In this document: piece after piece, positions 1-9,369 of the stretch
How positions within the stretch are numbered: the first letter of the stretch is position 1
Layout: each line of letters starts with the position of its first letter
Source of the DNA: Lindgomyces ingoldianus
Lineage: Eukaryota; Ascomycota; Dothideomycetes; Pleosporales; Lindgomycetaceae
Reading direction: 5' to 3'
Assembly (NCBI RefSeq): GCF_010093535.1
Contig: NW_022985171.1
Span: 874,678 to 889,422 of the forward strand
Length of the DNA: 14,745 bases
Notes under the pieces: model-generated
Told to the model about the DNA's origin: nothing
The model's input: only the letters and a program-made list of their open reading frames with translations
The model's database searches: none
Made by a program: the position numbers and the translations under genes

Positions 1-273
1 ATAGTATTAAGTGTTAATACTTAGTTAAGTAATTAACAACTACTATAATATTTATGTACTCTTTAGATAGGGGTAGGTTTATAATAAAATTAATTAATAT
101 GTCTTTCTAAGCTTATTTAGGGATTAGAAGTAGTTTAAGCAGGCTATTATACCTTTTTTAAAAGGCCTTTACTTTACAGTAAGTATAGCAACATAATATA
201 TATTAGCGTACAGTATGAAACATGTGGGGCTAGTAGTACTCTCTCTGTAGTAGGTTAAAAGTCTTTCCTCTGC
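1..273. repeat. Left copy of a dispersed direct repeat (integrase segment shared with 14473-14745)
   Basis: Bases 1-273 align without a gap to 14473-14745, offset 14472. I count about 19 differences, all transitions (about 93% identity). The repeat is bounded only by the window edges, so its true length is unknown. It encodes integrase in both copies and is therefore not a terminal repeat. It reflects two members of one element family. Confidence 0.95.
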
Positions 274-310
274 CTAAGTGTTTTTTAATAGGCAAGTTGT
301 GTACAATTTA
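1..310 (-). pseudogene. A1 integrase fragment: zinc-binding domain and start of catalytic core
   Basis: Integrase joins retroelement cDNA to the host chromosome. Reading right to left, an HHCC-type zinc domain is visible: a His-to-Tyr change in the motif YNLPIKKHLGRGKT (first His codon near 301-303, second His kept), then a REYY-stop-PRM stretch corresponding to YYWPRM, then a C-x2-C pair. The RNase H-like core begins with INFIIDLLLSK, where the family has IDFITDLPLSK. The first catalytic Asp (codon 89-91) has become Asn. The rest of the core lies outside the window. The same stretch recurs in A2 at 14473-14745, which confirms the reading. Non-functional. Confidence 0.85.
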
Positions 311-559
311 GAGTAGTTTAATTCTTAGTTTATTAGAATTAAGAATTATAAGTTAGTTATAGTAATACAGCTTACTATTTTAGTTTTTATAGTTAGCTAG
401 TATTACCTTTTTTAACTAACTAGCGCTGTTTTAGAGTAGGTCTAAAGTTTCTTAAATAAATTTATTATTTAAATACTTATTAATAATAATCTAATTAATT
501 ATTTAATCTATTTTATTTAGGTTAAGGTTTAAAAATAGCTTAGGTTAAAGTAAAGTTTA
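311..559 (-). pseudogene. A1 pol connector between RNase H and integrase
   Basis: This stretch lies between recognisable RNase H and integrase motifs of A1. By position it is the poorly conserved pol connector. I see no motif in it, only AT-rich RIP-degraded sequence with many TAA/TAG stops. No separate gene is supported on either strand. Confidence 0.5.
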
Positions 560-1030
560 GTGTTAAGCCTTTTACACTTTTTTTTAAGTAGGGATGTTTT
601 AGAATTACTTTATAAAGGCATTTAGTTTCTCTTTATCTTAACTAAGATAATAAGTAATCTTAAAATTAAAATAAAATAAGTATTTAAACTAATAGGCTTA
701 TTAGTAGCTAAGTTATTTTATAGTTAAAGTACTGTAAGTTCTTATAGTTAAATAGAACCTGTATTAGATGCGCTGCACTTTCTAGTTTAAGTTGCTATTA
801 TTTAAAGCAGTGTACTATAGTAAGTAATTTTTTATTATAGATCTTATAATTACCTTCTGCAGGACTTATTCTTTTTAAGAAGTATGTAATAGGCCTAATA
901 GTCCTATCTAGCTTAGTCTAGAAGAGAACTCCTGCTACTATGTAGTCTAAGGCATTAGCTTCTATAAGTATTAGTAGTTTAAAGTTAAAGTAGTAGAGTA
1001 TTAAAGCTTTAGTAAAGGCTTTCTTTAGCT
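560..1030 (-). pseudogene. A1 RNase H domain of pol
   Basis: The minus strand from about 1025 reads AFTKALILYYF, then LIEANALDYIVAGVLF, then PITYFLKRISPAE. These match the RT-connection/RNase H segment of fungal gypsy pol (family pattern EADASDY..GAVLSQ, ..PVAYFSKRMSPAE). The Asp of the DAS motif reads Asn. Near 600-660 the frame gives NFKITYYLS, followed by a stretch corresponding to the GK..ADALTR end of the domain. RNase H removes the RNA strand during reverse transcription. Stops interrupt the frame at former Gln/Trp/Arg-rich positions. Boundaries are approximate. Confidence 0.8.
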
Positions 1031-1850
1031 AGTTAAAGGACTATTAGTAATTTAAGTTAAAGTTAAATTAAATTTTTTTTTTAGTAAGTATAATTATAAA
1101 GCTTACTTACTATAAAAAGTTGTTAATAAATTATTAGTAAAAGTTAGTAAATTCTATAAAAGCTTAAACATCTTTTATGTCTTTTAGGTATTGCTAATCT
1201 AGCATAGTCTAAACCTTAACAGGGTCTATTTAGATGCTATTTATAGAGATTACATATTCTAAATATGTAACCTTTAATTAGTAGAACTTACATTTATCTA
1301 TGTTAAGTTATAGACCTGCTTTTTTTTATAGCTTTTAGCACTAGGCGTACATGCTGTTTATGCTCTAAAAGGCTATTACTATAGATTAGAATATTATTAA
1401 TATACGCAGTGCAGAACATGTCTAGGTAGGGTTAGAGCAAGTTGTTTACAAAATATTAAAAAGTACTAGGCGCGTTAGCTAAGCTAAAGGGCATTACTAG
1501 GTACTTAAATAGTTTATATTAGGTCTAAAACGCTGTTAGCTACTTATTACCTTTTACTATTATTAGCTTGTTAAAGGCAGTAATAATATCTAACTTTATA
1601 AAATACTTTGCTTTACTTAGTTAGCTTAAGGTTTTCTGTAAAAAAAAAATTAAGCATTAGTTTTTAATAGTAATAGTGTTTAGTCTTTAGTAGTTAATGT
1701 AGAATTAAAGCCTACCTCTAGGTTTCTTTATAAATAGTATAAGTAACACTACTAGTAAGAAGCTAGCTTAAATAAACTCTTTTTTTAGGTTCTTATTAAG
1801 GTATTTTTAAAGCACTTTTAATTTGTTTAGTAACATCCTATATAGTAGCT
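1031..1850 (-). pseudogene. A1 reverse transcriptase domain of pol
   Basis: RT copies element RNA into cDNA. The minus-strand reading runs from about 1850 (KYLNKNLKKEFI) through LFIKKPRGRL and LNTITIKN to KYFIKLDI.TAFN. It then gives LVMPFSLANAPSTF at 1459-1500 and PYLDMFCTAYINNILIYS around 1378-1430. The catalytic YIDD box (1393-1404) reads YINN, so both Asp codons have become AAT. The nearest relatives by eye are fungal chromoviruses, with typical spacing between RT motifs. Many TAG/TAA codons stand where the family has Arg, Gln or Trp. A poly-A/T run at 1641-1649 may also carry an indel. Dead enzyme, confidently identified. Confidence 0.9.
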
Positions 1851-2230
1851 TATAACTAGGTTGTTTACTAGGCTTAAAAGTTATCTAGTAATTATATAGA
1901 CATTATATTAAAAGCTTATTAGACTTGTCTTAAAAGAAGACATGTAATAAGTTGTAGTAGTTTTAAAAGACTATTATTTTTAAGTTAGTGCGTTTTTAGA
2001 GAGCTAAAGCTTAGTCTATATTAGAAATTATAACTGCGTAGATTTTATAATCTAGTTATTAAGCTAGAGTTATAAATAAGGCAGGTTCTATATAGCAGAT
2101 GTCTATTTGCTGTTTAAGTTCTAGTTTATGTCTAAATTAAGTAGGTAAAGATTTCTTAAAGGCTTTCTTTTTTTAAGTTTAAGTAGTTGTTAAATTATTT
2201 TATGTAGCCTATTTTAGTAAAAGGCCTAGC
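1851..2230 (-). pseudogene. A1 protease-RT linker, cut by insertion of element B
   Basis: By position this is the spacer between A1 protease and RT, and it ends exactly at the target duplication of element B. The complementary part continues at 9986. I recognise no catalytic motif. The stretch is AT-rich with frequent TAA/TAG stops on the pol strand, and nothing else is supported in it. Confidence 0.55.
2226..2230. repeat. Target-site duplication of element B, left copy (CTAGC)
   Basis: CTAGC directly precedes the TGTTAC start of the left LTR and is repeated directly after the TAACA end of the right LTR at 9986-9990. A 5-bp duplication is normal for Ty3/gypsy integrases. An intact pair shows that both ends of B belong to one insertion event. 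Confidence 0.93.
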
Positions 2231-2846
2231 TGTTACAATCCTTGCTTCAGGAAGCACTTAGGTCTTATAGTATTCCTAGGGGAAGGTAGGACAGATAGTA
2301 GGGGCCAATCCGGTAGGGTGTACAGTCCTACGTACAGGCTAATGGGCTAATGGAGGGTTCTTAGGGTGACCAGATTGTGGTTTGCCCTATGTGCGGCAGT
2401 AGGGAGGCTAGGGTTAAACAGTCCTATTAGACAGGGTTAGAGGTATATATAGTGTAAGATATATAAATAGTATTATAGCTTTTTAAAAAGCTAAATGCTA
2501 CTTAGTTTATATAAAAAATAAACTAAACATTAAACACACCTCTTAAAAGTTGTTTAATATAGAAACTATATACATGTGCTTAGGGTGCTAAGGTGAGTTT
2601 AGGCAAGTTTAAGTAAGCTTTTATAAGTTAGTCTTACTACTAACTTATCCTAGCTTATTTAAACTTGCTAAGCTCTCTTAGGCTTTACGTTCTATTCTCT
2701 ATTAGACAACACATTCTTTTATTACTGCAGGCAGCTGCGCTGCCTTTGTAACCTCTAATTAGTTTATAAGCAAGCCCTGTCCTAACCTAGCTAGATTGTA
2801 GAGCACTGCTAGTGGAGTTACGCTAGTCTAACTGTAGACTATAACA
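2231..2846 (-). repeat. Element B 3' LTR (left copy)
   Basis: It begins TGTTACAATC and ends ACTATAACA on the plus strand and aligns end to end with 9370-9985. Because pol runs leftwards this is the 3' LTR. TATA-rich stretches occur at 2441-2472 and could be remnants of promoter sequence in either orientation; this is weak evidence. The outer (left) third keeps more C and G than the matching part of the other LTR. A long imperfect palindrome lies at 2588-2683. Confidence 0.95.
2588..2683. repeat. Imperfect 96-bp palindrome inside the B LTR
   Basis: The left arm (from GCTAAGGTGAG to TAAGTTAG) pairs imperfectly with the right arm (CTAACTT through CTCTCTTAGGC), leaving a small centre around TCTTACTA. 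The same structure is present in the other LTR at 9727-9822, where the arms pair somewhat better because fewer bases are mutated. It could fold as a hairpin in DNA or RNA. Any role is unknown. Confidence 0.7.
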
Positions 2847-2863
2847 CGCTGCCCCCTCTCCCT
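2847..2863 (-). other. Polypurine tract of element B
   Basis: On the coding (minus) strand the 17 bases next to the 3' LTR read AGGGAGAGGGGGCAGCG, directly followed by TGTTATAG. A purine tract abutting the 3' LTR primes plus-strand cDNA synthesis. It fixes the element's orientation independently of the pol reading. Confidence 0.85.
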
Positions 2864-3060
2864 AGCAGCGTCCTTACTGCTCTGCTTACATAACTATGTT
2901 AGTAAGAGTTTATTTATAAGGTAAGTGCTTACTTACTAAAAGGTATTTCTAATGTCTATTTTTTTTATACTAAATAGCTTGTTAGTTTTATTTTTTTTAT
3001 TATTCTTATATTACTCTTTGTTTTAACCTTTTTTACTAGATAAAGATAAGGCCCTGCAGC
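2864..3060. other. No gene recognised between the polypurine tract and the antisense frame
   Basis: This stretch contains T-runs and AT-rich sequence (2955-3000) with no motif I can name on either strand. It may hold the promoter, 5' region or first codons of the plus-strand frame that follows, but nothing in it proves this. Confidence 0.4.
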
Positions 3061-3081
3061 GCTTACTAATTCTTAGAGTTA

Positions 3082-3654
3082 TTATGTATGTTAACACTGT
3101 CCTTAGACAGGTGCGTTAAGTGTGTAAAAAAAAATAACAAGTGCAACACTTTTATATCTAATACTGCATAGAAACGCTTAGAGAAGAAGAGAAAAAAACT
3201 CCTTTACTCTGCTAAGGCTTCTTAGGCTAAGGACTAAGTGTTACTAGACAAATAACTAGCTTAAAACTGTAAGCAGCTCTATCTGTAAAAAGAGATGTTA
3301 CAGTAGAGTTAGAAGACTCTAGAGGCAAAAGATAAGAAGTGTTTTAAATAAAATTATATCTAAAAATTATTAGATTTATTAAAGGTTTATTATGTAAGGT
3401 ACTTAGAAAGGGATCTCTTCTCCTTAGATAAAATAGAAGCCCTTAAGGCTAAAGTAAAGGGCTGTTCCCTCTTACAGCCTTTATTAGCTAGAATTTATCT
3501 CTAAAGGCTACTACTATCTAGTAATAACATAGCTATTTCTTTTAATATAGGTGCCTTATTACCTAGCTAGTTTCTTTTAGATAAGCCTAAAGGTACTTTT
3601 ATACTAATAGCTGCATGTTCTGTAAGTTCTTAGCTAGTTTTTATATGTTTTTAC
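3082..3654 (+). pseudogene. Decayed antisense ORF in element B: cysteine-rich motif plus probable coiled coil
   Basis: On the plus strand, opposite to pol, one reading frame stays coherent for about 190 codons and is broken only by TAA/TAG. It begins around an ATG at 3088 and shows RCVKCVKKNNKC (C-x2-C-x6-C, from 3109). A long Lys/Glu/Leu/Gln-rich stretch follows (for example KEMLQ, KTLEAKDKKCFK, KLLDLLKVYY, RYLERDLFSLDKIEALKAKV), which looks like a coiled coil. It continues with LLQPLLARIYL and NIGALLPS and ends near 3652. Every stop could be a RIP product of CAA, CAG or TGG. The 3' end converges on the chromodomain end of pol at 3611. A second C-x2-C (VC-stop-HCP, 3085-3100) sits in another frame just upstream, so the true start may be frameshifted. 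I do not recognise the family. A zinc-binding, self-associating accessory protein is only inferred. Confidence 0.6.
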
Positions 3655-3733
3655 TAGTAAGCTACTTTTTCTATTTTACTAAAAACTCTTTTTAGTTTTT
3701 TTAATTACTTATAATATGTTTAACTTTATATTC
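3611..3733 (-). pseudogene. Element B chromodomain
   Basis: The minus-strand frame from 3733 reads EYKVKHIISN, then KEFLVK-stop-KK, then LTSKNI-stop-KLAKNLQNMQ ending at 3611. This matches the chromodomain pattern EYEVE.I...R...(Y/F)LVKWKG....TWEP..NL, with the aromatic Trp codons turned to TAG. In chromoviruses this module at the integrase C-terminus directs integration by binding modified histone H3 (family knowledge). It defines B as a chromovirus. The frame is broken, so no product is expected. Confidence 0.85.
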
Positions 3734-4760
3734 TGTTTCTTTATTTTTTTATTTTTATATAAATAAGAGGATTCCTTTAGGTGCTTTTTTTAGTCTAAAA
3801 ATGTAAAACTATAGGTAAATCTTTATATGTAGAGGGAGCGTAAGCTTATAGTTGTCTTGCTAAGTTTATAAGACTTTATATAGTCCTATTTTTTTTCTGC
3901 TAGCTTTCTAGAAGGTCTTAGTATCTTAAGATTTTTAGTATTAAGATATACATAATTGCCTAGGTAGATCTCTAGTCTTACTTATTATAACTTATTTACA
4001 TACTTTTTTATTGTTTTTCTGCTAGACCTAGCTTTAATAGCTAACCTTTTATATATTTGTTATAAGTTTATTAGCTAATCTACTAACTTCTATAGGTCTA
4101 TAAGTTAGTTTCTGTGTAATGTAAAATAAAAGTTATACCTAAAATTAGCTTTATATAGCGTTTTTTTGTTATAGCTAATTCTATGTTGTTAATTACTAAC
4201 TGCGCTATTAGAAGCTATGCTGCCTAATTATTCTATATGTAAAAGATGTACTTTCTTAGGTACTTTTCTACTTCTGCATTTGCTCTTTTAGTCTAACTAT
4301 CTGTCTACAGGTAGTAGGCAGTTAATAGTTTATGTGTTATACTAAAGTGCTGTATTACTGCTTTTTAGAAACTGCTAGGAAATAACTTATTTTAGTTAGA
4401 GATAATAATTTTAAAGTATTTATATACTAATATTACATTTTATTTTAATTTATAAATAAATTCTTTAGCTGTTATTATTTTTTTTAAGGGCTAAGTGTAT
4501 AAATACTTAGTAGTTTTATCTAGAGCTACTATAATTATGTTGCACATCCTTTCTATTCCTAGTTCTTTAGACAGAGGTAGTCCTGTAATAAAGTCTATTA
4601 TAATTATAGTCTATAGTAGTTTTAGTGCTTTAATTAGTTATAAGTATCTATAAGTCTTGTGCCTCTATAAGTTATTTTTATTACAAGTATTACACTCTTA
4701 AAGCACCTTTGTATATAGTTGTTTTACTTTTAGTATTTACTAAAAAATAGCAGCCTTTAG
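3734..4760 (-). pseudogene. Element B integrase
   Basis: Right to left: the C-x2-C of the zinc domain (4683-4694), core start IIIDFITGLPLSKELG with the first catalytic Asp intact (4593-4595), then IIISN where the family has SD, so the second Asp is Asn (4395-4397). The T-D-S-stop-TKRANAEVEKYLRKY motif follows, with the catalytic Glu changed to Lys (4287-4289). The C-terminal GPY/F-type module reads IGLYKVL and then IKIYL-stop-FYIFRLKKA (3782-3823) where the family has IHPVFHVS.L. Family length and order are normal. Two of three catalytic residues are lost by G-to-A changes on the coding strand. It continues into the chromodomain. Confidence 0.9.
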
Positions 4761-5000
4761 TTTCTTTTATAAAGTGCCTATTTCTAAGTGTCTAAATATT
4801 AGGGATTTATAATATTTTTAGATTAGATTTTTCTATCTTTGCTTACTAGCTATAAGTATATAGAATTCTTTTATAAGTTAGGGCCTGTTATAAATCTATT
4901 CTTTATTAGTTTTCTTAAAAAGTGTAAACTTCTTAGTTTTTTCTTCCTTTTTATTAAAGTAGTCTAGCCTTTAGCTAAAGGCGTCCACCTGCTAGTTCTG
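4761..5000 (-). pseudogene. Element B pol connector between RNase H and integrase
   Basis: This lies between RNase H and the integrase zinc domain. It is the variable connector by position; only scattered stop-broken codons and no diagnostic motif are visible. Confidence 0.5.
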
Positions 5001-5420
5001 TATTCCTAGAACGTGCTTAATAATGCAGTTAAACTAGGCAAGCTTTATTGCCTATTTTATGTGCATTAGTAAGAGTTTTTTTACTATTAAAAACATAACT
5101 AAGTTTACATAGTTAGTTATAATATAAAATAGCTTTGCTATCTTGTGTAGCTCTGTAGCCTATACTCTTACAGCATTTAATATTGCTTTTAGTTCTTTAT
5201 TAAGTATACTATAACCTGCTTTAGGTTCTAAGAACTTAGCAGAATAGTACGCAACTAGGTGCTATTTTCTATTTTCCTGCTTCTAGTAGAACGCGGCTCT
5301 ACAGGCTTCTAGGGATGCGTCTGTATAGATCTTAGTATCTAACTGTGGGTTATATATTCTTAGCACTAGTTTAGCAGTTATAGCTTGTTTTAACATTACA
5401 AATACTTTATTTATTTATAG
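5001..5420 (-). pseudogene. Element B RNase H
   Basis: The coding strand reads NPQLDTKIYTDASLEACRAAFY, then HLVAYYSAKFLEPKAGYSIL, then NKELKAILNAVRV and ELHKIAKLFYIITN. This is the RNase H fold of gypsy pol: the first catalytic Asp in TDAS is intact (codon 5319-5321), and the Glu region reads NKELKAI where the family has DKELLAI. It degrades the RNA template in cDNA synthesis. This is one of the better preserved stretches of B, but in-frame TAG codons still break it. Confidence 0.85.
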
Positions 5421-6190
5421 AGTTTAGATAAACTTTGCTATTACTTATTTCTTAGTTATAGTGTTTATTAATAGTATAGTAATTTTTAAGTAGTCTTTAA
5501 TTATTTATTTAATGTAGCCTAAAAGTCTTAGGAATTTTTTTACTTTCTTAACTATTATTAGTTCTAGCTATTTAAGTACCTTTTATATTTTAGCTAGGTT
5601 AATCTTTATTTCTTTACTATTAATTATAAACCTTAGATACTCTGTTTTAGTAATGTAGAATTTATATTTAGAAAGCTGTAAGTAAAGTCTATACTTTTTA
5701 AGCTATTTTAAAACTTTTTATACCTTTTGTACATAATCTTCTAGGGTATCTTTTAAGTAGATAAGAACGTTATCTAGATATACTAGAGTAAAGACATTAA
5801 GGTATAGATTAAGGGCTGTATTAATAATTTATTAGAATGTTGCTAAGGTGTTTATTAAGCTAAATAGCATTACTAGTAATTTATAAAGTTTTTATAAAGT
5901 TCTAAATACTGTAAGCTACTTATCTCTTTTTTTTATCTTTATTTTATTAAATCTATCTTGTATGTTAAACTTTATAAAGTATTAAGTTTCTTTTAATTAG
6001 TTTATAATATTTTGTATAATTAGTAAAAAAAACTAATCTTAGATTATATTATTATTTAAGGTTTTATAGTTCTAATAAACTTAGATTTTTTTTTCTTTTT
6101 TATAAAAACTATAGCTAAAGCTACTAGGCTATAGCTTTTTTAAATATAGCTTTATACTAGCATCTTATTAACATATTCTTACAAGGCCTT
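5421..6190 (-). pseudogene. Element B reverse transcriptase
   Basis: From about 6185 leftwards the frame gives LVRIC, KLYLKKL, the YKKEKKI region, LNNNII and YFIKFNIQDRFNKIK, then LQYLELYKNF around 5900. It continues with the segment corresponding to LVMPFGL.N.PATFQ and then VYLDNVLIYS. The catalytic YLDD (5761-5780) reads YLDN: GATGAC has become GATAAC, a textbook TpG-to-TpA change. Motif order and spacing are normal for Ty3/gypsy RT. Stops and a few substitutions inactivate it. T-runs at 6062-6070 and 6090-6102 may hide small indels. Confidence 0.9.
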
Positions 6191-6600
6191 TTTTTATATT
6201 CTTATTAGGGGGCAAAGCTTATAGGTTTTTAAATTATAATTTTTTATTAAGTTAATAGTGTAATTTTAAGGCTAGTGTAGTAGTAGCTCTTTTAGGTTCT
6301 TTAGTGTTTTAAACATATTCTTATAGTTCTTAGACTTAGCTAAAATGCAGCCTTTTTTCTAAATTTAAATAACACTAATTTATTTTACATTTTTATTAGC
6401 TTTAATTTCTTTATAAGAGACTTCTTTAAGTTTTTTTTTTATTATTTTTATTACTTAAGCTTTTAGCTTTTAGTAAGAGAATTTTTAAAGTTTTCTTTTT
6501 TTAGAGTAGTAACTGCTGCCCTGTTTTGCTTATTTATAGACTAGGTAATAGTTATTATAGCATGCTAACTAAGTTATGTGTGCATAGTTGTTAGAAGTTT
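6191..6600 (-). pseudogene. Element B pol linker between protease and RT
   Basis: Between the RT N-terminus and protease there is Lys-rich, AT-rich sequence with long T-runs on the plus strand (6426-6455, 6490-6505) and no identifiable motif. By position it is the acidic/basic linker of gypsy pol. Nothing else is supported. Confidence 0.45.
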
Positions 6601-6960
6601 CTATAGTTATAGTTCTTTAGTTAATTGCAGAATTATAAGTTTTAAGCTAATTATAGCCTAGAATTACATTATACTTGCTTTTTAGCTAAAGTATATTTAT
6701 TAACTTTTAGTCTTTTATGTTTAGGGTTTTAAAGTCTTTTTTATATGTTTTAAAGTTAATCTATTCTCTACTATATTTAATTAATAATGTGTTAGTAAAG
6801 GTTACCTTAAATAAGTTTTTTTTTATGTAGAATAGTATGCTCTACTTGTCTACCTAATTCTTATTTATTGCAGTGAAGGTGCATCTGCTGTCTATAAGAG
6901 CTAGTCTAGGCCACCCTTTGTACATAAAGGTGGTTGTTAGGCTATGTCCTACCCCTTACC
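6601..6960 (-). pseudogene. Element B aspartic protease
   Basis: The coding strand reads PRLALIDSRCTFTAINKN across about 6860-6910. This corresponds to the retroviral-type aspartic protease active site LIDSG(A/C)(T/S)...I, with the Gly of DSG changed to Arg (GGA to AGA, codons 6881-6892 covering D-S-R-C). The protease matures the gag-pol polyprotein. Position between gag and RT fits. The Asp is intact, but the frame is stop-broken. Domain ends are approximate. Confidence 0.75.
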
Positions 6961-7497
6961 TTACTGTAATTACTACTAATATGTTGTGTTTAACTTCTTT
7001 ATTAGGAAAAAAGTAGAAGTTAATGTCTTATAAGTTATTATTAAACTTATTTTTTTTTCTTTATAAATTTAATGTTTCTAATTATAGTAGTTAGCTGCTT
7101 TACATTTATAATTTTTAACTAAATAATGTAATGTTAGGTAGTCTTTTTTTTTTACTGCCTTTTACTAGAAGTAGTAGAACTTATAGTTGTTTTATTTTTT
7201 ACAAACTGCCTATCCTTCTTGCTTATGTAGGGGAGCTGTTTAGCAGGTGTAATAATTTATAGTTTTGTAGGCTAAGGCTGTCCCTTACTATAGGCATTTA
7301 TTATAGTTCTTTTTTTATGTAAGCTACTAGCCTGTTCTATGCTTATTGTCTTAGTGTTTAATATAGTATTGTTACGTGCACTAGTACTAGAGGTATAGAC
7401 AATTATTAGGTCTATGTAACATGTTAAAAGGGCTCTTCTAAGTCTACTGTAGGTATTCCTGCGTTTGTACTATCTAAACAGGGTGTCCTTTTTATTA
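6961..7497 (-). pseudogene. Element B gag-pol junction
   Basis: This region between the CCHC knuckle and the protease contains Ser/Thr/Lys-rich fragments (for example TTISSTTSSKRQ near 7155-7200) typical of low-complexity gag tails. No motif was identified, and frame continuity from gag to pol cannot be judged because the sequence is too degraded. Confidence 0.5.
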
Positions 7498-9000
7498 GTA
7501 ATTATTAGTGCTATAAGTTTTGTTTTTACAGAGTGCGCACTAACTATAGCTTTGTTGCATTACTAAAGCCTTTCTGCTAATTATAAAGCTTAGAAGTAGT
7601 GTCTTAGGCTTCTTAGGTACTAGCTTTAGAACTTTAAACCTAGTAAGTTTGCCTAGTTCTTTTAGTTTTTAATCTTTAATTTTAATAAAGAACTACTACT
7701 GTTCTTTTTTATTTATAATATTATACTTAACTTTAGCTATTTATTATATAATGTTAAATATAAAGTAGTTATTGCTAATGTTTATTTAGTAAAGTAAGAC
7801 TATATAATAACTTAAGTAGTTATGTTATAAACTGCACTTCTAGCATTTATATTTCTAAAACTGTTAGAAGAGCTCTCTTGCTAAAGTGCTAGAGGTCTAG
7901 TTTTAGAGAGGAAACTGCTTTTCTTTTTTCTAAATATTTATAATATATCTTTAGATCTAAGTCTTTTCTTTATATCTTTTAAAGATTATAAGATTCTATA
8001 ACACTAAATTTAAGCTACTAAAGTTCTAAATAACTATTTTCTAATACACTTTAAAATAGTTATTTAAAAAATAGTTTTCTTTACATTACTAGTAAAGTTT
8101 ATTATTTAATCTTTTTAATATTTTTTTGTCTATAAGGCTGTATTTAGTAGTAATAGCTTTTATTATTATAGTAGTATTTTTATTCTCCCCCTTCTAGAAG
8201 TTTAGGCAGTTTTAGTAGAAATGTCTTACTTTTTTATAGTTTAGGTAGGCCTTGTCCTCTAGCTACTTTTATTATTCCTTTATTAAAGGTAGCTTATTGC
8301 GTTCTAGAACTTAGCTCTTTTTAAAAAGAGGGCTTTATGTATGCTTTATATAACTAAAGTTTATTAGTTTTTTATTATATTATAAAAGCTTTTTTTTTTT
8401 AGAAATAAACTTTAGTTTTTAGAGAGTTTCTTTTCTTTTCTTTTCTCTTTTACACTTCTTATAGTAATTGTTATAGGTTATTGCTTATGTAATAAAGTTT
8501 TTAAAAGTAGTTAGTTTTTTATTATATATAAATTTATCTTTTACTATTTTACTTAACCTATTATAGAACATGCAGCAGAGAGCCTTCTAGTCTATCTATC
8601 TACAGATAGCTAGCTGTTCTCTAAAGCGTGCTGCATAGTTCTAGACTAGGCTAGTTTCTTATTTTATAGTGTTTAACTTATTAGCTATAATTTTTTTTTA
8701 TTAAGAGTTTTATAGATAGCTGTTAAAGCTTCTTTAAAATTTTTAATATTACTAAATATTTCTTTTATTTTAGAGGTAAGTGCTTTACTATTTGCCCTAA
8801 AGTTTATCTAATTATCTGCATAGAGTTAGAACTAAATTATAGAGGGGCTTTCTAGGTGTAGTTCTATCTAGAATATTATTTCTATGTTAGTCTAAAATGC
8901 TTCTTTATTATATTACATATAAAAGTAACATTTTATAAAAAATAGTTAAAGGTCTTTTAATAATTTTTTAAAAGGCTTTAAAAGGGCTAGTTTTAAAGTC
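7498..9000 (-). pseudogene. Element B gag with CCHC zinc knuckle
   Basis: Gag forms the virus-like particle and packages RNA. Around 8450-8660 the frame reads NYAARFREQLAICR, then ALCCMFYNRLSKIVKDKFI, then TTFKNFIT, then AITYNNYYKKCKREKKRNS. This matches the retrotransposon gag core (Y...F..L.....W.D.AL...FY.GL...VKD.L). At 7498-7539 lies CALCKNKTYSTNNY, a C-x2-C-x4-H-x4-C knuckle whose His and last Cys have both become Tyr. The A/T runs near 8389-8400 and the TTTTC run at 8428-8450 encode Lys/Arg-rich gag. About 800 bp between core and knuckle is not recognisable. The N-terminal limit is uncertain. Confidence 0.8.
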
Positions 9001-9369
9001 TTTTTAGCTATAATACTTGCCTTTTTTATTAAGATGTTCTAGATCTTTACTAACTTTACTTATAGTTTATGTATTTAGTAGGCTTAGTTAGTTACTTTCT
9101 AAAGGCTTAAAAGTTTTAGAAGATTCTGTAATTTTATTACTTTTTAGTAAAGGTTAGTAATTTTTTGCTTAAGTTTTAGTAATTTACTAACTTTATTACT
9201 AATCTACTAGAGTTTCTTAATGTTATTTTAAATTATGTTAATCTGTTCTGCTAGAACAGCTTTACTTTAGGTAGGAACTTTTATAGATCCTAATAGCGCA
9301 GCATAGGCTATGTTAGAATCTAAGTTATATTAAGAGGTGTCTATACTTTTTAAAAGGGGTAGTGTTTAA
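9001..9369 (-). other. Element B gag N-terminal/5' leader region
   Basis: This lies between recognisable gag and the 5' LTR on the coding strand. I see no start codon that can be defended and no TGG-type primer-binding site. The bases next to the LTR read TTAAACACTACCCC on the coding strand. A RIP-altered primer-binding site there is possible but unproven. Confidence 0.4.

Noticed and set aside
1..273. Terminal direct repeats suggesting a circular molecule, or LTRs of one 14.5-kb element
   Set aside because: The copies differ at about 19 transitions and both encode integrase, not terminal sequence. They are two members of one family, and the repeat is cut only by the window edges.
2441..2472. 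TATA box/promoter in the B LTR
   Set aside because: TATATATA is expected by chance in such AT- and TA-rich DNA; no start site or partner element supports a call.
2847..2875. CGCTGC...GCAGCG inverted repeat as a terminator or CRISPR-like repeat
   Set aside because: It overlaps the polypurine tract of B, occurs once, and has no array or T-run context.
8428..8450. Short TTTTC tandem repeat as a microsatellite of interest
   Set aside because: On the coding strand it is a Lys/Arg-rich stretch of B gag enriched in A by mutation; too short to matter.
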